Shown here one piece after another: positions 1-8,927 of a stretch of 64,000 bases of DNA. The notes beneath the pieces are model-generated. The model had not been told where the DNA came from. It saw only the letters and a program-made list of their open reading frames with translations, and did no database searches. A program made the translations under genes and the position numbers. Position 1 is the first letter of the stretch, and every line of letters starts with the position of its first letter. Origin of the DNA: Limosilactobacillus reuteri subsp. reuteri (GTDB taxonomy: Bacteria > Bacillota > Bacilli > Lactobacillales > Lactobacillaceae); assembly GCF_000016825.1 (NCBI RefSeq), contig NC_009513.1, forward strand, positions 248,501 through 312,500. Reading direction: 5' to 3'.

Positions 1-1
1 G

Positions 2-457
2 GCTGACTTGGCGAAGTTGAAAAAGTTACAAGCAAGCCGGGGCCTAATTGTTTTTACTGATCCAGACTTTAACGGGGAGCGGATTAGAAAAATAATCAGT
101 GAAGCCATCCCAGGAGTTAAGCATGCTTTTATTAAACGAAAAGATGGTGTACCAACTGAGGCTCATGGTAGCTTGGGAGTTGAGCATGCAACGCCAGCAG
201 TTATAAAATCAGCTTTGGAGCACCTTTATACCCAAACAACGACACCTCAGCAAGTTTTTAAGCGAGAAGACTTGCAAAAATGGGGATTAACAGGTCAAGC
301 AGATTCACGAAAACGGCGTGAAAAGCTAGGGCAATTACTCGGAATCGGTTATGGAAATGGGAAACAATTGATTCACCGTTTAAACATGTTTCAAGTTGAC
401 CGAGCAACATTTGAACAAGCAATTAAGCAAATAAATCAGGAGGAAGATCATGAGTAA
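2..457 (+). CDS. rnmV: Ribonuclease M5, 5'-truncated by window edge
   Basis: RNase M5 matures the 3' and 5' ends of 5S rRNA precursors in Firmicutes. The open frame runs in from the window edge (codons before the TTG at 8 are open: Ala-Asp), so the N-terminal part of the usual ~185-residue protein is missing and the TTG at 8 is not a real start. The visible part begins inside the Toprim domain: the [10 protein letters not shown] motif is the acidic metal-binding segment, followed by the basic C-terminal domain. The stop overlaps the rsmA start by 8 nt, the usual rnmV-rsmA pairing in Bacilli, which supports the call. Confidence 0.93.
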
Positions 458-1343
458 TTCACCAGAAATTGGTAGTCGAACACGTACCCGCGCGATAATG
501 GAAAAGTACGGGATCCGAACAAAAAAGAGTTTCGGCCAGAATTTCCTTACTGATTTGAACGTCTTAAAAAATATCGTTGAGGCGGCGGATATTACAGCTA
601 ATGACAATGTAATTGAAATTGGCCCTGGAATTGGCGCTTTAACGGAGCAATTAGCACAAGCGGCGGGAGAAGTTTTAGCCTTAGAAATTGATCAAGATTT
701 AATTCCGGTATTAAAAGAAGTATTATCACCATATGATGATGTAAAAGTGATTAATCAAGATGTCCTTCAAGCTAATTTACCAGAGTTAATCAAAAAGGAA
801 TTTAAGGATCCTAGTCGACCAATTAAGGTGGTTGCTAATCTCCCTTATTACATTACGAGTCCCATTCTAATGAATTTGCTGGCTAGTCCTGTTGAGTGGG
901 CGACGATTTGTGTGATGATGCAAAAGGAAGTTGCTCAACGACTCACGGCTAAACCAGGAACTAAACAATATGGTGCGTTGACATTAGCGATTGAATACCA
1001 AATGCAAGCTAAAATTGCTTTTGATGTTTCACGAAAAGTGTTTGTGCCAGCACCTAATGTTGATTCAGCAATTGTGGTATTAACGCCACGGACAAATCCA
1101 CTTCCAGTTCAGCCTTTTGATAAGCAAAAATTATTTGGCTTTATCCGGGGATGTTTTGCTCATCGTCGCAAGAGTCTTTGGAATAACTTGCAAAGTGTAA
1201 TTGGTAAGGATCCAGCGGCAAAAGAGAAAATGACGGCCGTTTTAAACCAGCTGGATATTTCGCCGCAAATCCGTCCTGAGAAACTAACCCTCGAACAATT
1301 TATTGAACTTGCGAATGCTCTTCACCAGCAAAATCTCTTGTAA
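450..1343 (+). CDS. rsmA: 16S rRNA dimethyladenosine transferase (KsgA/RsmA)
   Basis: Dimethylates the two adjacent adenines in the 3'-terminal helix 45 of 16S rRNA during late 30S assembly, using SAM. The 297-residue length is normal. Visible signatures are the N-terminal KSFGQNFL segment, the SAM-binding loop [14 protein letters not shown] and the catalytic motif IV NLPYYI, followed by a basic RNA-binding C-terminal domain with [11 protein letters not shown]. The ATG at 450 lies 8 nt inside rnmV behind AGGAGGAAG, so it is translated in coupling with rnmV. Loss of this enzyme gives kasugamycin resistance in other bacteria. Confidence 0.97.
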
Positions 1344-1350
1344 AAGATGG

Positions 1351-1379
1351 TTGACCGTTATAAAACATTATGGTACAAT
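1351..1379 (+). promoter_or_regulatory. veg promoter (sigma-A)
   Basis: TTGACC at 1351-1356, a 17-nt spacer and TACAAT at 1374-1379 form a near-consensus housekeeping promoter just after rsmA and upstream of veg. The veg promoter is one of the strongest vegetative promoters in Bacillus, and the same position is conserved here. Confidence 0.8.
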
Positions 1380-1433
1380 TTTGCTTTTTGTGTAAAAAAA
1401 GAGTATGCTAGTCTACAGTGAGGTGAAGGAGTC

Positions 1434-1676
1434 GTGCCTAATAGCATTGTAGAAATTAAGAAGAAGCTAGATGAACGGATTGGCGAGCATGTTTTAGTAA
1501 AAGCACAAGCTGGACGTAAACGTATTACCACCCATCACGGTATTTTGAGTAAGACCTATCCTGCAGTATTTGTTATTCATTTGAATGATGAACAAGGAAC
1601 ATTGGATCGGGTTTCCTATAGTTATACTGATTTGTTAACACGAAATATTTCAATTGCCTTCGATGAAGCAGAATAA
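1434..1676 (+). CDS. veg: Veg family protein
   Basis: Small 80-residue protein of the Veg family (DUF1021), found between rsmA and ispE across Bacilli. In B. subtilis Veg stimulates biofilm matrix gene expression by acting against SinR; its biochemical activity is not settled, and SinR is not expected in lactobacilli, so the role here is unknown. The start is GTG at 1434 with a good ribosome site (GAGGTGAAGGAG). The sequence has the family's predicted beta-strand core with a conserved RKRITTHHGILSKTYPAVF region. It has its own promoter and terminator, so it is a monocistron. Confidence 0.93.
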   Translation: MPNSIVEIKKKLDERIGEHVLVKAQAGRKRITTHHGILSKTYPAVFVIHLNDEQGTLDRVSYSYTDLLTRNISIAFDEAE

Positions 1677-1710
1677 ACTGATAATTTAAAATTCATATTT
1701 ATAAAATAAT

Positions 1711-1764
1711 AGGAGTGGGTAAAAATACCTTTCAACAGGAAGGCAGTTTTTATTCACTCCTTTT
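1711..1764 (+). terminator. veg terminator
   Basis: Inverted repeat with arms AGGAGTG...AAAAAT and ATTTTTATTCACTCCTTTT around a CTTTCAACAGGAAGG loop region, ending in a T tract. Confidence 0.75.
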
Positions 1765-1791
1765 GCTTTAGGAATAGTTAGGAAACAGTAG

Positions 1792-1821
1792 TTGCAAGGA
1801 TTATAGTTCCGTTAGTATAAT
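1792..1821 (+). promoter_or_regulatory. ispE promoter
   Basis: TTGCAA at 1792-1797, an 18-nt spacer and TATAAT at 1816-1821, about 40 nt ahead of the ispE start. Confidence 0.65.
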
Positions 1822-1861
1822 TTAACTAACTAAATTATTATAAATTAAGGAGGGTTGCCGG

Positions 1862-2713
1862 ATGATAGTTACAGAAAAAGCACCAGCAAAATTGAATTTG
1901 AGTTTAGATACGCCGATGCGATATTTTGATGGTTCTCCTCAATGGGATATGGTAATGGTTTCGGCAGACCTGGCTGATTATGTAACTGTTGAGACACACC
2001 GGCGCCCTGCAACAATTAAAGTTTATACAAATAGTGGCTTTTTACCCAATGACCAACGTAATTTAGCATACCAAGCAGCTCATATTTTACGTAGTCGTTT
2101 TCATTGTAAAGATGGCGTTACAATTCGAATTAAGAAGCAAATTCCAGTCGCGGCCGGATTGGGCGGTGGCTCTTCAGATGCAGCGGCAGTTTTACGCGCA
2201 TTAAATAGTATTTGGCGGTTGGGCTTGAGTTTATCAGAACTGGCAAAGATTGCATTAACAATTGATTCTGACGTCCCGTATTGTATATATAACAAATTAG
2301 CCCACGTTACTGGCCATGGTGAAAAAATCGAATTGTTACCACCGCAACCTCATTATTGGGCTGTGATTGCAAAACAGAAGATCAGTGTTTCTACGCCGCA
2401 AATCTTACGACAAATTAATTATGAGAAGCTTCAACATCTTAATAATGAAGCATTACTGACAAATTTAAAGAAAGAAGATTGGCAAGAAGCAACAAAATAT
2501 ATGGGAAATGTTTTAGAGCCCTTAACGATGAAATTTTATCCAGAGATTGGTCGTCTAAAGAATAAGATGAAAGAATTGGGGGCCGATGTTGCCCAGATGA
2601 GTGGGACGGGACCAACCGTCTTCGCAATCTGCCATACAGAATCGCGAGCAAAACGGATTCAAAATAGTATCCGGGGATTTTGTCGCGACGTTCATGTTGT
2701 AACTTTGCTTTGA
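1862..2713 (+). CDS. ispE: 4-diphosphocytidyl-2-C-methyl-D-erythritol kinase (IspE)
   Basis: GHMP-family kinase annotated as IspE, the ATP-dependent step converting CDP-ME to CDP-ME 2-phosphate in the MEP isoprenoid pathway. The 283-residue protein has the N-terminal APAKLNLSL segment, the ATP loop PVAAGLGGGSSDAA and the C-terminal MSGTGPTVFA motif, so it looks catalytically intact. A strong AGGAGGG site precedes the ATG at 1862. Lactobacillaceae generally make isoprenoids through mevalonate, so an intact MEP-pathway kinase kept in the ancestral rsmA-veg-ispE-purR position may act on another substrate. No other MEP gene is visible in this window. Confidence 0.93.
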   Translation: MIVTEKAPAKLNLSLDTPMRYFDGSPQWDMVMVSADLADYVTVETHRRPATIKVYTNSGFLPNDQRNLAYQAAHILRSRFHCKDGVTIRIKKQIPVAAGLGGGSSDAAAVLRALNSIWRLGLSLSELAKIALTIDSDVPYCIYNKLAHVTGHGEKIELLPPQPHYWAVIAKQKISVSTPQILRQINYEKLQHLNNEALLTNLKKEDWQEATKYMGNVLEPLTMKFYPEIGRLKNKMKELGADVAQMSGTGPTVFAICHTESRAKRIQNSIRGFCRDVHVVTLL

Positions 2714-2721
2714 TCATATTT

Positions 2722-2774
2722 AAGGACAAGAGGATGGAAAGAAGTAACTTTCTCTCTTGTCCTTTTTATTTTTA
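2722..2774 (+). terminator. ispE terminator
   Basis: AAGGACAAGAG pairs with CTCTTGTCCTT, followed by a T-rich tract. Confidence 0.85.
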
Positions 2775-2818
2775 TGTTGCAATCCCGCATAAAGTTCGAT
2801 ATTATATTCATTGTTCTA

Positions 2819-2837
2819 AATAGTAACGATTACGATT
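2819..2837 (+). promoter_or_regulatory. Candidate Zur operator
   Basis: The 19-mer AATAGTAACGATTACGATT matches the Bacillus Zur box (AATCGTAATNATTACGATT) perfectly in its right half and at seven of nine positions in the left half. It lies 16 nt before the ATG of the metal-binding protein, overlapping where the promoter or early leader must be. This argues that the transporter takes up zinc and is repressed by a Zur-type Fur protein when zinc is plentiful. Confidence 0.65.
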
Positions 2838-2852
2838 AAAAAGAGGGAAAGA

Positions 2853-3764
2853 ATGAAAAAATATATTATCGGTATTAGTAGCATTATTGCTTTGTTGGTT
2901 ATAATACTTGGTTTATCCTTTGTTCCATGGAAATCGATGGGGAAAAATCAAAAGCCAATTAGAGTGGTAACCGGATTGAATTTCTATGGTGAAGTAGCGC
3001 AGAAAGTAGCTGGCGATCATGGCCAAGTGATTTCGTTTATTGATAATGCTTCGGTTGATCCCCATGATTATCAACCCAATACTAAGCAAGCCCAGCAAGT
3101 TGCTAAAGCCAATGTAGTAATTGAAAATGGTCTTGGTTACGATAGTTGGGTAAACAAACTCGTTAAATCAAGCAGTAACCATAACAAGATTAAAGTAATT
3201 AATGTGGCATCTTTAACCGGCAAGAAAGATGGCGACAATGAGCATATTTGGTATGCGCCTGAGACGGTCGAAAAGTTAGCAAATGACCTTGCAACTCAAT
3301 ATGGTAAAATTGATCCGCAACACGCTAAGGATTACCAAAAGAATGCGCGAAAATATTTAGCTTCTCTTCAACCACTTAATGAAGAAATTGCCAAAGTGAA
3401 GCGCCAGGTAAATCCTAACAATAATCGTGTTGCAGTTAGTGAACCAGTTTTTGATTATGCCTTAGAGAATGTTGGTTATCAAATTATGGACAAGCATTTC
3501 GAAAAAGCTGTTGAAGATGGGAATGATCCATCACCAAAAGATATTGAAGAAATTCAACAAGCAATCATTAATCACCAAATTGCCTTCTTTGTTGATAATT
3601 CGCAGACAAGTGATAAAGTTGTTGATAATTTAGTTAAACTTGCCCCTGAACATAATGTTCCAGTATTAAAGGTAACGGAAACAAAGCCGAATGGGGATGA
3701 CTATATGCAGTGGATGCTCAAGCAATACCAAGCATTGTCTCGCATTCAACAAAAGGAGAATTAA
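2853..3764 (+). CDS. Zn/Mn ABC transporter substrate-binding protein (ZnuA/TroA family)
   Basis: Extracytoplasmic metal-binding receptor (cluster A-I/TroA family, 303 residues) for the ABC importer encoded with it. Residues 5-25 form a hydrophobic signal anchor. There is no lipobox Cys, unusual for a Gram-positive solute-binding protein, so it is probably held by an uncleaved N-terminal helix. Ligand candidates are His71 (DPHDYQP), His131 (NEHIWY) and, where many relatives have a third His, Glu197 in SEPVFDYA. The His-rich loop of classic ZnuA is absent. A Zur-like box precedes the gene. Zinc is favoured over manganese because of that box, not from the protein itself. Confidence 0.88.
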   Translation: MKKYIIGISSIIALLVIILGLSFVPWKSMGKNQKPIRVVTGLNFYGEVAQKVAGDHGQVISFIDNASVDPHDYQPNTKQAQQVAKANVVIENGLGYDSWVNKLVKSSSNHNKIKVINVASLTGKKDGDNEHIWYAPETVEKLANDLATQYGKIDPQHAKDYQKNARKYLASLQPLNEEIAKVKRQVNPNNNRVAVSEPVFDYALENVGYQIMDKHFEKAVEDGNDPSPKDIEEIQQAIINHQIAFFVDNSQTSDKVVDNLVKLAPEHNVPVLKVTETKPNGDDYMQWMLKQYQALSRIQQKEN

Positions 3765-3771
3765 GAAGATA

Positions 3772-4443
3772 ATGGCAGTTGTATCAGTTGATGATTTAAC
3801 GATCGCTTATGGAAATCATACTGTAATCGATCATTTAAGCTTCTCCATTAATGAAGGGGATTTTCTTGTCGTGGTTGGTGAAAATGGGGTAGGAAAAACG
3901 ACTCTTGTTCGCTCAATGCTTGGTTTTTTAAAACCGAAAAGCGGGACAATAACTATTCCGCAAAGTACACGACTTGGCTACGTTCCTCAGTTTCGTAATA
4001 TTGACGAGGAATACCCACTATCTATTCGCGATTTTGTTGCTTTAAATACTAAACCACGCCTTTTACCATGGCTGACTAAAAGCGAGCGAAACCGTGTTGA
4101 ACGGATGATTCGTGAAAATAACCTAACAAAGATTGCTGAGCGGCCCCTTGGTTTAGCGTCAGGGGGTGAGAAGCAACGAGCATATCTTGCTCAAGCTTTA
4201 TTACCCAATCCTAACCTCCTTATTCTGGACGAATCGACAGCAAGTCTGGACAATGAAATGAAGTATGAATTGCTAGACCTAGTAACTCGTTTTCAACAAA
4301 ATGGTTTAAGTGTAATGTTTATTACTCATGATTGGGATCTAGCAGAACAATATGGGACCCGTTTCTTATATCTCTCTCCCGGTTCTTATTCCACTGGGCC
4401 AATTAATGAGTTACCCAGTCCGGTAAAGGGGGATAAAAAGTAA
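3772..4443 (+). CDS. Zn/Mn ABC transporter ATP-binding protein
   Basis: ATPase of the metal importer, 223 residues. The Walker A GENGVGKTT, signature ASGGEKQ and Walker B LLILDE motifs plus the H-loop ITHDWD are all present. I use the ATG at 3772, 7 nt after the receptor stop and behind AAGGAGA at 3753; the frame is open further upstream (to 3691) but that part lies inside the receptor gene and is not family-like. The stop overlaps the permease start in a TAATG junction, so the three genes are one operon. Confidence 0.93.
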   Translation: MAVVSVDDLTIAYGNHTVIDHLSFSINEGDFLVVVGENGVGKTTLVRSMLGFLKPKSGTITIPQSTRLGYVPQFRNIDEEYPLSIRDFVALNTKPRLLPWLTKSERNRVERMIRENNLTKIAERPLGLASGGEKQRAYLAQALLPNPNLLILDESTASLDNEMKYELLDLVTRFQQNGLSVMFITHDWDLAEQYGTRFLYLSPGSYSTGPINELPSPVKGDKK

Positions 4444-5240
4444 TGTTAACTTTAAGTTTTATGCGTCACGCATTTGTCGCTAGTACATTTATTGCGATTA
4501 TTTGTGGAATTATTGGAGTTTTTGTCGTTGCACGAAATTTATCATTCTTAACGCATACCTTGTCTGAAATTGGGTTTGCTGGTGGTGCTTTTGCCGTTTT
4601 TGCTGGATGGCCAGCGCTAAATGGGATGATTCTGTTTACAATGTTAAGCTCAGTTATTGTTGGACAAATGAGTATAAAAGAATCACGGCGAGAAGCGGTT
4701 ATTAGTGCCGTTTCAGCGTTGTTCATTGGTTTAGGAATTCTTTTCTTATCTTTGAGCAGTCAGTCAGCTAGCTCAGCAACAAGTATTTTGTTTGGTAGCG
4801 TGGTTGGAATTAGTTTGAATGAGGTCTGGCAGCTTGTCTACCTTTCCATTCTTGTTTTGATCATTTTGCTATTGATGTATCGTCGCCTTAAGTTTGATTC
4901 CTTTGATTCAATTGGGGCGCAGGTCAGTGGAATAAATCAAACAGTGATTTCTGTTGTTTTTCTTTTACTACTTGCTTTAAGCGTTAGTGTCGCTGCTCAG
5001 ATTGTCGGTTCTTTGCTAATTTTTATTCTCCTAACGTTACCAGCTGCTAGTGCTAAATACTTTACGCATGGTGTCGCACGGATGATTATTTTAGCAATTT
5101 TATTTTCACTGTTAGGGACATGGCTTGGGCTTTTTCTCGGTTATTTGACAGATTGGCCGGTTAGTTTCTTTATCGCAGTGATTGAAGTTATCATCTATAC
5201 CACAGCCTTGATTTATAGTAAATTTATCGAATCGAATTAG
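4443..5240 (+). CDS. Zn/Mn ABC transporter permease (ZnuB family)
   Basis: Membrane component of the metal importer, 265 residues with about seven to eight hydrophobic segments. ABC-3 family features include the SEIGFAGGAFAVFAGW segment and the helix-rich QIVGSLLIFILLTLPAA region. Start ATG 4443 overlaps the ATPase stop by one base. It is the last gene of the operon; a palindromic intergenic repeat follows. Confidence 0.92.
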   Translation: MLTLSFMRHAFVASTFIAIICGIIGVFVVARNLSFLTHTLSEIGFAGGAFAVFAGWPALNGMILFTMLSSVIVGQMSIKESRREAVISAVSALFIGLGILFLSLSSQSASSATSILFGSVVGISLNEVWQLVYLSILVLIILLLMYRRLKFDSFDSIGAQVSGINQTVISVVFLLLLALSVSVAAQIVGSLLIFILLTLPAASAKYFTHGVARMIILAILFSLLGTWLGLFLGYLTDWPVSFFIAVIEVIIYTTALIYSKFIESN

Positions 5241-5267
5241 ACTGTGGCTTAAGTAGGTAAACAACAT

Positions 5268-5312
5268 AGTACAACAATGGTCTTCAACGCCCGACAAAGT
5301 GTTGGAGACTAT
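5268..5312. repeat. Palindromic intergenic repeat, copy A
   Basis: AGTACAACAATGGTCTTCAA begins a ~45-nt imperfect hairpin (arms GTCTTCAACG.. and ..GTTGGAGAC). The first 26 bases recur almost unchanged at 33464, again as the 5' arm of a hairpin. Here it also sits where the metal-transporter terminator should be, so it may serve as one, though the T tract is weak (TATTATTATTT). Confidence 0.65.
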
Positions 5313-5407
5313 TATTATTTGTGGGGCTTTCAGATGCTAGCTTCGTGGCGACAAAATGCCCCCTATCTCGTACTCTTTTTTCTCAGTAAATACTAAAATT
5401 TTGCCGA

Positions 5408-5420
5408 AAATCCGAACATT
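5408..5420 (+). promoter_or_regulatory. PurBox upstream of purR
   Basis: AAATCCGAACATT matches the PurBox consensus AWWWCCGAACWWT at every position. It lies 51 nt before the purR ATG, between a TTGCCG -35-like element (5401-5406) and an AT-rich -10 region. Known PurBoxes bind PurR and are released by PRPP, so purR is probably autoregulated. Confidence 0.75.
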
Positions 5421-5471
5421 TTATGTTAAAATCAATGTTAATTAATCCTTTTTGAAAGGCAGAGAAAGAAC

Positions 5472-6317
5472 ATGAAAATTAGACGGAGTAACCGATTGGT
5501 GGATATGACACGTTACTTGCTTGAACATCCGCGATCATTAGTATCGTTGAAGTTTTTTGGTGAGCGTTACGACTCAGCTAAGTCATCAATCAGTGAAGAT
5601 TTAGGAATTGTTAAACATACCTTCCAAACTTGGGGACAGGGACGATTAGAAACAATTCCTGGTGCAAGCGGTGGCGCGGTGTTAACGCCATTTTATTCTA
5701 AGGAAAATGCTCAGGCGGCCATTGATAACTTAGTTGACCGGGTTAATGATGACTCGCGTTTGCTACCGGGGGGTTATGTTTACTTATCGGATTTAATCGG
5801 CCAACCAGAAATTTTGCGGCAGATCGGTAAGTTAATCGCTACTCAATACGTTGATACTGATGTTGATGTTATTATGACAGTTGAGACTAAGGGGATCCCG
5901 ATTGCTCAAAGCGTTGCGATGTATATGAATAAACCATTTGTTATTGTTCGTAATAGTTCACACATTACTGAAGGACCTACTGTAAGTGTTAATTACGTTT
6001 CTGGGTCCGTCCAACGGATAAAGAAGATGGAATTGTCCCGTCGTACATTATCAGCTGGGGCGAATGTCTTGGTTGTTGACGACTTTATGAAGGGCGGCGG
6101 CACGATTAACGGAATGAAATCTTTGATTAAAGAATTTGATGCTAACTTGGTTGGGATTACTGTTTTTGCAGAAGGTCGTCCGGTAAATGGGCAACGGTTA
6201 GTCGATAACTGTACTTCATTAATCAAAGTGGAAACTAAAGATGGCACGGAGAAGAAGATTGCAGCACAAGCAGGAAGCTTCATGGAAAACGTGTTTGATA
6301 AGAAAGTGGAGAATTAG
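5472..6317 (+). CDS. purR: Pur operon transcriptional regulator PurR
   Basis: 281-residue regulator of purine synthesis and transport genes. It has the N-terminal winged-helix domain (about 1-75; RRSNRLVDMTRYLLEHP) and the C-terminal type I phosphoribosyltransferase-like domain with PRPP loop VLVVDDFMKGGGT (about residues 199-211). PRPP acts as inducer by loosening DNA binding. Start ATG 5472 follows a GAAAGGCAG-GAAAG region. The next gene, glmU, starts 3 nt after the stop, so purR and glmU are co-transcribed. A PurBox lies in its own promoter region. Confidence 0.97.
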   Translation: MKIRRSNRLVDMTRYLLEHPRSLVSLKFFGERYDSAKSSISEDLGIVKHTFQTWGQGRLETIPGASGGAVLTPFYSKENAQAAIDNLVDRVNDDSRLLPGGYVYLSDLIGQPEILRQIGKLIATQYVDTDVDVIMTVETKGIPIAQSVAMYMNKPFVIVRNSSHITEGPTVSVNYVSGSVQRIKKMELSRRTLSAGANVLVVDDFMKGGGTINGMKSLIKEFDANLVGITVFAEGRPVNGQRLVDNCTSLIKVETKDGTEKKIAAQAGSFMENVFDKKVEN

Positions 6318-6320
6318 GAA

Positions 6321-7688
6321 ATGACAAAACGTAATGCAATTATTTTAGCTGCTGGTAAAGGTACACGGATGCGCTCAAAGCTATACAAGGTTTTACACCA
6401 AGTTTGTGGTAAGACAATGGTTGAGCATGTTTTAACTCAATTGGAAAAGGCCAAGATTGATAATATTATTACAATTGTTGGTTTCGGGGCGGAAACAGTT
6501 GAACAGCAATTGGGACACCGTACTAAGTATGCGCTCCAAGAACAACAGCTTGGAACCGGGCATGCCGTAATGCAAACAAAAGACCTTCTTGCAAATGAAG
6601 ATGGCGAAACTATTATTGTCAGTGGTGATACTCCTTTATTTACGGCTGAGACTTTTGAAAAACTCTTTGAATATCATGAACAGCGGCATGCGGCAGCCAC
6701 TATTTTGACTTCTATTGCTCCTGATCCAACTGGTTATGGCCGGATTGTGCGAAATGATGTTGGAATCGTTGAACGAATCGTGGAACAAAAAGATGCTACT
6801 GTTCAAGAACAGGCAATTAAGGAAATTAATACCGGAGTTTACTGTTTTGATAACAAGAAACTCTTTGCTGCCCTTAGCAAGATCACGAATGATAATGCCC
6901 AGGGTGAGTACTATTTAACTGATGTTATTGGCATTTTAAAGCAAGAAAATGAGATCGTAACAGCCTACAAGATGGATAACTTTGACGAATCAATGGGGGT
7001 AAATGACCGAGTTGCCCTTGCACGCGCAAACAAGGTAATGCGTAACCGGATTAATACTCATTGGATGCGTGAAGGGGTTTCAATGATTGATCCTGAAACA
7101 ACTTATATTGATGCTGATGTCAAGATTGGTCGTGATACAGTTATTGAAGGTGGCGTTGTAATCAAAGGTCATACAGAAATTGGTAACGATTGTTATATCG
7201 GTGCTGGTTCACGGATCACTGATTCCAAGATTCACGATGGGGTTAAAATTATTTCGTCTACCCTCCAGGAAGCGGAAATGCACAATGGCAGTGATATTGG
7301 TCCTAATAGCCACTTGCGTCCAGAAGCAGAAATTGGCGAAAATGTTCATATTGGTAACTTCTGTGAGGTTAAGAAGGCTTATATTGGTGAAGGAACAAAG
7401 GTCGGTCACCTGACTTATATCGGTAACGCTACGTTAGGTAAGGATATTAATGTTGGCTGTGGAGTAGTCTTTGTTAACTACGATGGGACAAATAAGCACC
7501 ATACCAATGTTGGCGACCATGCCTTTATCGGTAGTAACAGTAACTTAGTAGCTCCTGTTAATATTGCAAAAGATTCATTTGTTGCTGCTGGTTCGACCAT
7601 CACAGATAGTACGGAACAATATGACATGGCAATTGCGCGGGCACGGCAGGTTAATAAAGAAAATTATGCTAAGAAGCTACCATGGTAA
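6321..7688 (+). CDS. glmU: Bifunctional GlcNAc-1-P uridyltransferase / GlcN-1-P acetyltransferase
   Basis: Makes UDP-GlcNAc for peptidoglycan and wall polymers in two steps: acetylation of glucosamine-1-P, then uridylyl transfer. The 455-residue length is normal. Residues 1-230 are the nucleotidyltransferase domain with [18 protein letters not shown]; residues ~250-455 are a left-handed beta-helix acyltransferase with many hexapeptide repeats (for example [20 protein letters not shown]). It starts 3 nt after purR, with GTGGAGAATTAGGAA as ribosome site inside the purR end. Confidence 0.97.
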
Positions 7689-7762
7689 CTTGCTTTTTGC
7701 CTCACTAATTTATATTATGTAAGTGGTAGTAGTATAACATTTATTAATCAGCGGAGGACCTA

Positions 7763-8752
7763 ATGACACAGCAATATTTTGATCAAAATTTAAAAATCTT
7801 TGCGTTAAATTCAAATCGTCCCTTAGCAGAAAAGATTGCTAAGCATGTCGGGGTTGATTTAGGAAAATTATCTGTTAATCGTTTTAGTGATGGTGAGATC
7901 CAAATTAATATTGAGGAAAGTGTGCGGGGAGACAATGTTTATGTCATCCAGTCGACTTCCGCCCCAGTTAATGACAACTTAATGGAGTTATTAATTATGG
8001 TGGATGCGCTTCGTCGTGCTAGTGCCAAGACGATTAACGTGGTGATGCCATACTATGGTTATGCCCGTCAAGACCGAAAAGCACGGAGCCGTGAACCAAT
8101 CACTGCTAAGTTGGTTGCTAATATGTTGCAAAATTCCGGTGTTGATCGGATTATTGCACTTGATCTTCATGCCGCACAAATTCAAGGGTTCTTTGATATC
8201 CCTGTCGATCATTTGATGGGTGCTCCGCTTTTAGCAGAGTATTTTATCAACCAGGGTGTTGCTGAAAATGCAGTTGTTATTTCTCCTGATCATGGTGGAG
8301 TAACACGGGCACGAGCACTTGCCGAGTTTTTAAAATCTCCAATTGCGATTATTGACAAGCGGCGTCCACGGGCGAACGTTGCTCAAATCATGAATATTAT
8401 TGGAGACGTTAAGGGTAAGAAGTGTATTATGATTGATGACATGATTGATACTGCGGGAACTATTAGTTTAGGTTCGCAAGCATTAATAGATGCCGGCGCA
8501 GAAGAAGTCTACGCATCATGTACCCATGCGGTATTATCTGGCCCAGCAATTGAACGTTTACGGAATGCACCGCTTAAAGAAGTGGTTGTGACAGATTCGA
8601 TTCAATTACCAAAGGAAAAACAAATCGATAAAATCAAGCAGGTATCGGTTGCTCCACTAATTGGGGATGCAATCAAACGGATTAACGAAAATCGTCCTGT
8701 TAGTCCACTCTTTAAACAGGTTTTCCAAAGTGCACAGTTGGAAAAGAAGTAA
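7763..8752 (+). CDS. prs: Ribose-phosphate pyrophosphokinase (PRPP synthetase)
   Basis: Forms PRPP from ribose-5-P and ATP for nucleotide, His and Trp synthesis. 329 residues with the flexible loop [17 protein letters not shown], the [15 protein letters not shown] segment and the PRPP-binding loop [11 protein letters not shown]. Start ATG 7763 follows GCGGAGGACC. It closes the purR-glmU-prs cluster: PRPP, its product, is the PurR effector. A moderate -10-like TATTAT lies at about 7713, so prs may also have its own promoter. Confidence 0.97.
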   Translation: MTQQYFDQNLKIFALNSNRPLAEKIAKHVGVDLGKLSVNRFSDGEIQINIEESVRGDNVYVIQSTSAPVNDNLMELLIMVDALRRASAKTINVVMPYYGYARQDRKARSREPITAKLVANMLQNSGVDRIIALDLHAAQIQGFFDIPVDHLMGAPLLAEYFINQGVAENAVVISPDHGGVTRARALAEFLKSPIAIIDKRRPRANVAQIMNIIGDVKGKKCIMIDDMIDTAGTISLGSQALIDAGAEEVYASCTHAVLSGPAIERLRNAPLKEVVVTDSIQLPKEKQIDKIKQVSVAPLIGDAIKRINENRPVSPLFKQVFQSAQLEKK

Positions 8753-8783
8753 TGCTTAAGCAAACTGAAATTAATAAATAAAG

Positions 8784-8831
8784 TAGGTCGGAAGGAAAAA
8801 ATATTTTTAGTTTCTTTCGGCCTTTCTTATT
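8784..8831 (+). terminator. prs terminator
   Basis: AGGTCGGAAGGAAA pairs with TTTCTTTCGGCCT across a short AT-rich loop, then a T-rich run. Confidence 0.8.
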
Positions 8832-8893
8832 TTCCGTTTCTGTTTTAAAAGAAGATAAAGATTTAGGAAAGGCAAACAGTCATTATCAATTCA

Positions 8894-8902
8894 TGTTATA
8901 AT
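8894..8902 (+). promoter_or_regulatory. Extended -10 promoter of the lipoprotein gene
   Basis: TGTTATAAT (TG extension plus TATAAT at 8897-8902), 25 nt before the ATG. No clear -35 is visible. Confidence 0.6.
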
Positions 8903-8927
8903 ACGATGTGAAATAAGGAGGAGAAAA

